From an uncultured Ruminococcus sp. (GTDB taxonomy: Bacteria; Bacillota; Clostridia; Oscillospirales; Ruminococcaceae): 9,724 nucleotides of DNA. Below the pieces are notes generated by a model. The model did no database searches. It saw only the letters and a list, made by a program, of their open reading frames with translations, and was not told the origin of the DNA. The translations under genes were made by a program, and so were the position numbers. Below are positions 6,659 through 9,724 of this stretch, one piece after another; position 1 is the stretch's first letter; every line of letters begins with the position of its first letter. The stretch lies in NCBI GenBank assembly GCA_947174085.1, contig CAMWHN010000062.1, forward strand, positions 1 to 9,724, written 5' to 3'.

Positions 6659-7315
6659 ATGCAATTGGAATCATGGAAAAGTATTTTTGCAAAAGCAATG
6701 TTATCAGGTATTTTAATCGGCATTGGAGGGACAGTATATTTAATTTTAGAAAATAAATATTTAGGCGGATTTTTATTTAGCTTAGGTTTATTTATGATTC
6801 TAAGATATGGTTTTGCATTATATACTGGAAAAGTCGGCTATATTCCAGAACATAAGCCAATTTATTTGCGTGAAGTGGGAATTACATTGCTTGGGAATAT
6901 TTTCGGAACGGCTATTACTGCAATTTTAATCCGGCTTACTAGAACCGGTATATTAGTTCATGAAAATGCAAAAACAGTTATGCAAACTAAAATAGATGAT
7001 AGTTGGATTAGTAAATTATTATTAGGCTTTTTTTGTGGGATTCTCATGTTTGTTGCAGTAGATAATGGAAATCGCTGTAAACAAGAACAAAGAGATATGT
7101 CATTTGTATTTGGAACAGTTTTGCCAATTATGGTATTTATTCTCTGTGGTTTTCATCATTCGATTGCGGATTGCTTTTATTTCTTCTCTGCCATAGATAA
7201 AATTGAAAATATATTATCAGGTATTACATATATTATATTAATTATAATTGGAAATGCCTTGGGGGGCATGTTGATTCCTGTCGTAATGAAATTGTTTGAT
7301 AATAAAAAAGTCTGA
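6659..7315 (+). CDS. Formate/nitrite transporter (FNT) family membrane protein
   Basis: FNT proteins are pentameric inner-membrane channels for small monovalent anions such as formate, nitrite or hydrosulfide. The 218-residue product has six hydrophobic segments, at about 12-30, 35-55, 73-93, 119-134, 150-163 and 186-206. Family landmarks are present: GILIGIGG in the first segment, LLGNIFGTAITA (78-89), GFFCGILMFVAVD (123-135), GFHHSIADCFYF (164-175) and GNALGGML (198-205). His167 aligns with the conserved central pore His of FocA-type proteins, but the residue before it is His rather than the common Glu. It is shorter than the usual 250-280 residues, mainly in loops and tail. GAGGG at 6647-6651 precedes the ATG. 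It stands alone, so the substrate cannot be read from its neighbours. Confidence 0.85.
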   Translation: MQLESWKSIFAKAMLSGILIGIGGTVYLILENKYLGGFLFSLGLFMILRYGFALYTGKVGYIPEHKPIYLREVGITLLGNIFGTAITAILIRLTRTGILVHENAKTVMQTKIDDSWISKLLLGFFCGILMFVAVDNGNRCKQEQRDMSFVFGTVLPIMVFILCGFHHSIADCFYFFSAIDKIENILSGITYIILIIIGNALGGMLIPVVMKLFDNKKV

Positions 7316-7329
7316 AGTGCTGTTTTGAT

Positions 7330-7358
7330 TTGACAAGTTTAAAATTATATGCTATAAT
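7330..7358 (+). promoter_or_regulatory. Promoter of the CopZ-like gene
   Basis: TTGACA (7330-7335) and TATAAT (7353-7358) are 17 bases apart. The promoter begins 14 bases after the FNT stop codon, so the small metallochaperone has its own strong promoter. I see no copper-regulator (CopY/CsoR-type) palindrome around it. Confidence 0.85.
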
Positions 7359-7393
7359 AAGAATTATATGATACAGAAAGAAGGTGAATTTTT

Positions 7394-7600
7394 ATGCAAG
7401 AATTTGTATTACAAGTAACAGGCATGATGTGTCCGCATTGTGAAGCAAATGTTAAAAAATGCTTGGAAGCACTCCCCGAAATAGTACAAGCTGTCCCAAA
7501 TCATCAAGAAAATAAAGTTGTAATTCAAGCAAATAGTAATTTAAATCTGGAAGAAGTAAAACAGGCAATTTGTAAAGCTGGCTATCAGGTATTAGATTAA
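7394..7600 (+). CDS. Heavy-metal-associated (HMA) domain protein, CopZ-like metallochaperone
   Basis: The 68-residue product is one complete HMA ferredoxin-like domain (beta-alpha-beta-beta-alpha-beta). Such cytoplasmic proteins carry Cu(I) or a similar soft metal to P-type ATPases or repressors. The metal loop is GMMCPHC (10-16), with ligands Cys13 and Cys16, followed by the first helix (EANVKKCLEAL), strand KVVIQA (41-46), second helix (LEEVKQAICKAG) and final strand YQVLD. Additional cysteines at 23 and 60 are not part of the standard site. The ribosome binding site AGAAGGTG is well placed. No copA or csoR is next to it, so the metal is an inference from the motif; Hg or Zn binding is possible. 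Confidence 0.9.
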   Translation: MQEFVLQVTGMMCPHCEANVKKCLEALPEIVQAVPNHQENKVVIQANSNLNLEEVKQAICKAGYQVLD

Positions 7601-7620
7601 AATTATTTTAGAATTTTCAT

Positions 7621-7649
7621 GTATAATATTGCAGATAATTCACATACTA
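7621..7649 (+). promoter_or_regulatory. Candidate forespore-type (sigma-G-like) promoter of the DUF1540 gene
   Basis: GTATA (7621-7625) and CATACTA (7643-7649) are 17 bases apart and fit the sigma-G pattern GHATR-N17/18-CATNHTA at every defined position. It is nearly the same as the element upstream of the ferritin-like gene. A TATAAT at 7622-7627 could instead be a sigma-A -10, but it lacks a convincing -35. Confidence 0.5.
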
Positions 7650-7654
7650 GAATT

Positions 7655-7675
7655 ATTCCGGAGCTGTTCTGGGAT
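7655..7675 (+). promoter_or_regulatory. Hairpin in the DUF1540 leader (or weak end of the CopZ-like transcript)
   Basis: ATTCCGGA and TCTGGGAT pair over 8 positions (two G-U) around a GCTGT loop. It lies at the predicted transcript start, about 22 bases before the ribosome binding site. The following AT-rich stretch is not a clean T tract. It shares TTCCGGAGCTG with the hairpin after the gene. Confidence 0.4.
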
Positions 7676-7710
7676 AAAATTTAAATTTTATTAGAAAGTG
7701 AGTATTTGCC

Positions 7711-7896
7711 ATGAATGCCATGAAGAAAAATTCTAATATCAAATGCACAGTTTCACAGTGCAAAAATAATATGCTGACAGAAGATTATTGCTGTCTTGAC
7801 TGCATTCATGTCGGCACACATGAAGCAAATCCAACTGTGCCAGAATGTGTAGACTGTAATTCTTTTGTGAAAAGAACAGATTCTGATTTGAATTAA
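7711..7896 (+). CDS. DUF1540 domain-containing small cysteine-rich protein
   Basis: The 61-residue product matches the DUF1540 pattern common in Clostridia: an N-terminal IKCTVSQC (10-17), a central YCCLDCIHVGTHEANP (26-41), and a C-terminal ECVDCNSF (45-52). Cysteines at 12, 17, 27, 28, 31, 46 and 49 probably bind a metal; the family's function is unknown. The start at 7711 is preceded by AAAGTGAG; an in-frame ATG at 7720 is possible but further from it. The gene has a candidate forespore-type promoter and its own hairpin terminator, so it appears monocistronic. A sporulation link is inferred from the promoter only. Confidence 0.88.
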   Translation: MNAMKKNSNIKCTVSQCKNNMLTEDYCCLDCIHVGTHEANPTVPECVDCNSFVKRTDSDLN

Positions 7897-7913
7897 AAAT
7901 TTTAAAAAAATAT

Positions 7914-7949
7914 TGCTGTTCTGTTCCGGAGCTGACCGGACAGACAGCA
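7914..7949 (+). terminator. Terminator after the DUF1540 gene
   Basis: TGCTGT pairs with ACAGCA, and inside it TGT-T-CCGG pairs with CCGG-ACA, with a small internal loop and an AGCTGA loop. GTATGATTTTAG follows, a moderate T tract. The location, 18 bases after the stop, supports termination. Confidence 0.65.
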
Positions 7950-8033
7950 GTATGATTTTAGTAATTCTGCACAAGAATAAATGCTTGAAATTTTGCAAAA
8001 GGTAGAAACCAAAAGTAAATTTGCTTGAAACTA

Positions 8034-8062
8034 TTGTGATAAGTTTTAAAATCAGTTATAAT
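8034..8062 (+). promoter_or_regulatory. Promoter of the IreB gene
   Basis: TTGTGA (8034-8039) and TATAAT (8057-8062) are 17 bases apart. Transcription starting near 8069 leaves a leader of about 33 bases. Confidence 0.75.
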
Positions 8063-8101
8063 AGAATCAGCAGAAAAATTTTCTATAGGGAGGTCGCAAT
8101 T

Positions 8102-8347
8102 ATGTTCGATAAAACAATGCCATTTTCTTTGAATCAGGAAAAAGAATTAGAACTCAAGCAAACTCTGACGATTATTTATGATGCACTGGTGCAGAAAGGA
8201 TATAACCCAATTAACCAGATTGTAGGCTATATTCTTTCAGAAGACCCAACTTACATAACCACACATAACAATGCTCGTAATTTAATACGGCACATTGACC
8301 GTGACGAGCTGTTACAGGTTCTTGTAAAATCTTATCTGAATAGCTAA
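8102..8347 (+). CDS. ireB: IreB family regulatory phosphoprotein (DUF965)
   Basis: IreB is a small cytoplasmic phosphoprotein that, in Enterococcus faecalis, is phosphorylated by the Ser/Thr kinase IreK and negatively controls cephalosporin resistance. The 81-residue product carries the family signature almost intact: IIYDALVQKGYNPINQIVGY (24-43), a DPTYITTHNNARNLIRHIDRDEL stretch (48-70), and a terminal LVKSYL. The N-terminus has one candidate phospho-threonine, Thr5 in DKTMPF. I chose the ATG at 8102 because AGGGAGG lies at 8087-8093; the open frame continues upstream through the promoter but has no initiation signal. In many Firmicutes ireB sits beside alaS and a ruvX homologue; here it stands alone with its own promoter and terminator. 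Confidence 0.95.
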   Translation: MFDKTMPFSLNQEKELELKQTLTIIYDALVQKGYNPINQIVGYILSEDPTYITTHNNARNLIRHIDRDELLQVLVKSYLNS

Positions 8348-8349
8348 TT

Positions 8350-8386
8350 ACAATGCCCTGTTTGTATAGGGCGTTGTATTTTTTTT
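8350..8386 (+). terminator. Terminator of the IreB gene
   Basis: ACAATGCCCT (8350-8359) pairs with AGGGCGTTGT (8368-8377) over 10 positions with one T-G wobble and an 8-base loop, followed by eight consecutive T residues (8379-8386). This is a textbook intrinsic terminator. Confidence 0.95.
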
Positions 8387-8393
8387 AGAATAT

Positions 8394-8423
8394 TTGTTTA
8401 GCGCATACATTTCCGGATATAAT
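8394..8423 (+). promoter_or_regulatory. Candidate promoter of the polysaccharide deacetylase gene
   Basis: TTGTTT (8394-8399) and TATAAT (8418-8423) are 18 bases apart. Just downstream, ATGCGTAATAAAAT and TTGCGTATTATAATAAAAT form an imperfect direct repeat (about 8428-8460) that could be a regulator site. I found no good forespore-type promoter here. Confidence 0.55.
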
Positions 8424-8476
8424 AATAATGCGTAATAAAATTGCGTATTATAATAAAATACGGGAGGTATGTTTTT

Positions 8477-9220
8477 TTGAAATTCAAAAAATTAATTGCT
8501 GGTGTTACAGGGTTTGCGCTTGGCTTGATACTTGTTAGCAATATTCCAGTCTATGCAGATGTAGCAATTGGATACGGACAAGGCACACAAGTTAATGCAG
8601 AAAATATGCCATTGGGTGCATTGGATTTTGATGCACAGTACAAAAAATATAATGCCTATGCTACTACACCAGATAGAAATAGAATTATTATTACGTTCGA
8701 CCAAGGCTATGAAAATGGCTTTACGTCACAGATTTTAGATGTTTTGAAAGAAAAAAATGTGACTGCTATTTTTTTCTTGACAGGGGATTATGCTAAAAAA
8801 GAAACACAGCTTGTCAATCGTATGATTGCAGAAGGGCATATGCTCGGTAATCATGGCATGACACATGCAAGTTTGCCATTACTAGACGAAAATTCTGCAA
8901 AAGAAGAAATTATGAGTTTGCATAATTATGTACTTGAAAATTATAATTATAATATGCAATATTTCCGTTGCCCTTGTGGAGAATATTCTGAAAAGGCTTT
9001 AAAAATTGTACAAGAATTAAATTATAAAACTATTTTTTGGAGTGGTGCGCATGTGGACTGGCTCACAGATAAGCAACCTAATCCGGAACAAGCTTTAGAA
9101 AAATTAACAGCTAGTGCGCATGGCGGAGAAATTTTATTATTACACTCTGTATCACAGACAAATACGCAGATTTTAGGCGATTTAATAGATAATCTTAGAC
9201 AACAAGGTTATATTTTATAA
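8477..9220 (+). CDS. Secreted polysaccharide deacetylase, PdaA-like (NodB domain), TTG start
   Basis: This family removes N-acetyl groups from peptidoglycan sugars; PdaA acts on muramic acid during formation of the spore cortex delta-lactam. The start is the TTG at 8477: GGGAGG (8462-8467) is 9 bases upstream, and the ATG at 8469 opens only a three-codon frame. The 247-residue product begins KFKKLIAGVTGFALG and has a signal peptide to about VYA-D. Catalytic motifs, numbered from the TTG, are TFDQGYENG (73-81, Asp75), NHGMTH (125-130, zinc ligands His126 and His130), RCPCGEYSEKAL (164-175, where PdaA-type enzymes usually have RPPRGE), VDW (193-195) and LLLHSVS (220-226, His223). TFDxGYENG and GEYSEKAL are closer to PdaA than to chitin deacetylases. 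The protein ends directly after QQGYIL, slightly shorter than typical PdaA. Confidence 0.88.
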   Translation: MKFKKLIAGVTGFALGLILVSNIPVYADVAIGYGQGTQVNAENMPLGALDFDAQYKKYNAYATTPDRNRIIITFDQGYENGFTSQILDVLKEKNVTAIFFLTGDYAKKETQLVNRMIAEGHMLGNHGMTHASLPLLDENSAKEEIMSLHNYVLENYNYNMQYFRCPCGEYSEKALKIVQELNYKTIFWSGAHVDWLTDKQPNPEQALEKLTASAHGGEILLLHSVSQTNTQILGDLIDNLRQQGYIL

Positions 9221-9226
9221 TCAGAA

Positions 9227-9250
9227 ACGGCAGTGTGATTTCACTGCCGT
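9227..9250. terminator. Bidirectional terminator shared by the deacetylase and Nudix genes
   Basis: ACGGCAGTG and CACTGCCGT form a 9-bp perfect stem with a TGATTT loop. On the plus strand ATATTTTTAATAATATTTTTT follows; on the minus strand TTTCTGATTATAA follows. The Nudix stop codon (9241-9243) and its last two sense codons lie inside this hairpin. Confidence 0.85.
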
Positions 9251-9657
9251 ATATTTTTAATAATATTTTTTGCTTTTACTACAATATTTTTATCATTCTC
9301 ATAAGTAAGCAAATGCGAAGCATATCCAATATCTACCCAACGGACTTCTGAAACTTCTTCTTTTTGTGGCGTAAAATTATAATTTTTTGCCCGTGCAATA
9401 AAATAAACAACAATTTTTTGGGTATCTCGTTTAGGAGAATAAGAAACAGTTTCCCGAAATGTAGGGTCCATATATACATCAATGGCAGTTTCTTCTTTAA
9501 TTTCACGTTTGGCTGTTTCAAGTTCCGTTTCCCCTGATTCTACATGTCCCTTAGGAAAAGACCAGTGTCCGCTATTAAGATGCCGGATTAATAAAATTTC
9601 AATATTTCCATGAAATCTGCGGTAAACAATTGCACCACAAGATTTTTCATAGTGCAT
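9241..9657 (-). CDS. Nudix hydrolase, bis(5'-nucleosyl)-tetraphosphatase (Ap4A hydrolase) type
   Basis: Nudix enzymes cleave nucleoside diphosphates linked to another moiety; the Ap4A type splits diadenosine tetraphosphate to ATP and AMP in the cytoplasm. The 138-residue product starts KSCGAIVYRR, then ILLIRHLNSGHWSFPKGHVE, as in bacterial Ap4A hydrolases. The Nudix box spans 37-59: Gly37, Glu43, then REIKEE (51-56) with all acidic metal ligands present; the usual Gly near the end of the box is Ala58. AAGGAGG (9667-9673) precedes the ATG. The stop codon is inside the terminator hairpin shared with the deacetylase gene. Substrate is inferred; other Nudix substrates, including capped RNA, are possible. 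Confidence 0.9.
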   Translation of the reverse strand: MHYEKSCGAIVYRRFHGNIEILLIRHLNSGHWSFPKGHVESGETELETAKREIKEETAIDVYMDPTFRETVSYSPKRDTQKIVVYFIARAKNYNFTPQKEEVSEVRWVDIGYASHLLTYENDKNIVVKAKNIIKNIRQ

Positions 9658-9712
9658 AAATTATAGCCTCCTTTCATGACTATTAGACAGTTTGTTATTT
9701 TTTGTTATAAAT

Positions 9713-9718
9713 ATTATA
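9713..9718 (-). promoter_or_regulatory. Probable -10 element of the Nudix gene promoter
   Basis: TATAAT on the minus strand lies about 56 bases before the Nudix start codon. The matching -35 would fall beyond the end of the window, so the call rests on the -10 alone. Confidence 0.5.
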
Positions 9719-9724
9719 GCATAT

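Noticed and set aside
7753..7998. 81-codon minus-strand open frame over the DUF1540 gene
   Set aside because: It overlaps a well-supported DUF1540 gene and its terminator and has no initiation signal.
7950..8004. Possible 17-codon ORF between the DUF1540 and IreB genes
   Set aside because: No ribosome binding site, and it begins in the tail of a terminator.
7982..8030. TGCTTGAAA repeated at 7982-7990 and 8022-8030
   Set aside because: Two 9-base copies 40 bases apart in AT-rich DNA are within chance expectation, and they do not align with a hairpin or known operator.
8021..8101. N-terminal extension of IreB
   Set aside because: The extra codons run through the promoter -10 and the ribosome binding site; the 81-residue product from 8102 matches the IreB family length.

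Overview
The window comes from a low-GC (roughly one third G+C by eye), Gram-positive, anaerobe-type chromosome. It most resembles a Ruminococcus-like member of the Clostridia/Oscillospiraceae. The clues are a type III glutamine synthetase, an IreB-family protein, a DUF1540 protein, a PdaA-like deacetylase, strong AGGAGG ribosome binding sites, and two secreted proteins with dockerin-type calcium repeats, one of which also has a cohesin-like domain. Genes are mostly single transcription units with clear TTGACA/TATAAT promoters at 17-bp spacing and hairpin terminators. I see no rRNA, tRNA, CRISPR array, insertion sequence, phage gene or origin.

Layout. 9-2105 (-) is full-length glnN (type III glutamine synthetase), preceded by a leader that is almost entirely one long hairpin ending in a T tract. 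2431-2880 (+) is a ferritin-like helical-bundle protein of spore-coat type, followed by an easily missed 40-residue gene (2897-3019) carrying a duplicated RIYIP motif. 3043-3468 (-) is a Fur-family regulator and 3529-3957 (-) a coiled-coil/zinc-ribbon protein. 4258-5589 (+) is a secreted dockerin/cell-wall-binding-repeat/transglutaminase-like protein, convergent with 5635-6417 (-), a secreted cohesin-like/dockerin protein; one hairpin separates them. 6659-7315 (+) is a formate/nitrite-transporter-family membrane protein, 7394-7600 (+) a CopZ-like metallochaperone, 7711-7896 (+) a DUF1540 protein, 8102-8347 (+) IreB, 8477-9220 (+) a PdaA-like polysaccharide deacetylase with a TTG start, and 9241-9657 (-) a Nudix hydrolase of Ap4A-hydrolase type. 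The Nudix stop codon lies inside the hairpin it shares with the deacetylase.

How the genes relate. Most are ordinary housekeeping or accessory genes without a single shared pathway. Two themes emerge. First, sporulation: the ferritin-like gene and the DUF1540 gene have near-identical candidate forespore (sigma-G type) promoters (RYATA, 17 bp, CATACTA), and a PdaA-like enzyme of the kind used in spore cortex modification lies nearby. Second, cell surface: the convergent dockerin proteins point to a cohesin-dockerin (cellulosome-like) surface system in this organism. No obviously new multi-gene defence or mobile system is visible. The most interesting points are the glnN leader hairpin, the shared forespore-type promoters, the RIYIP microprotein, and the domain make-up and altered active site of the transglutaminase-like protein.
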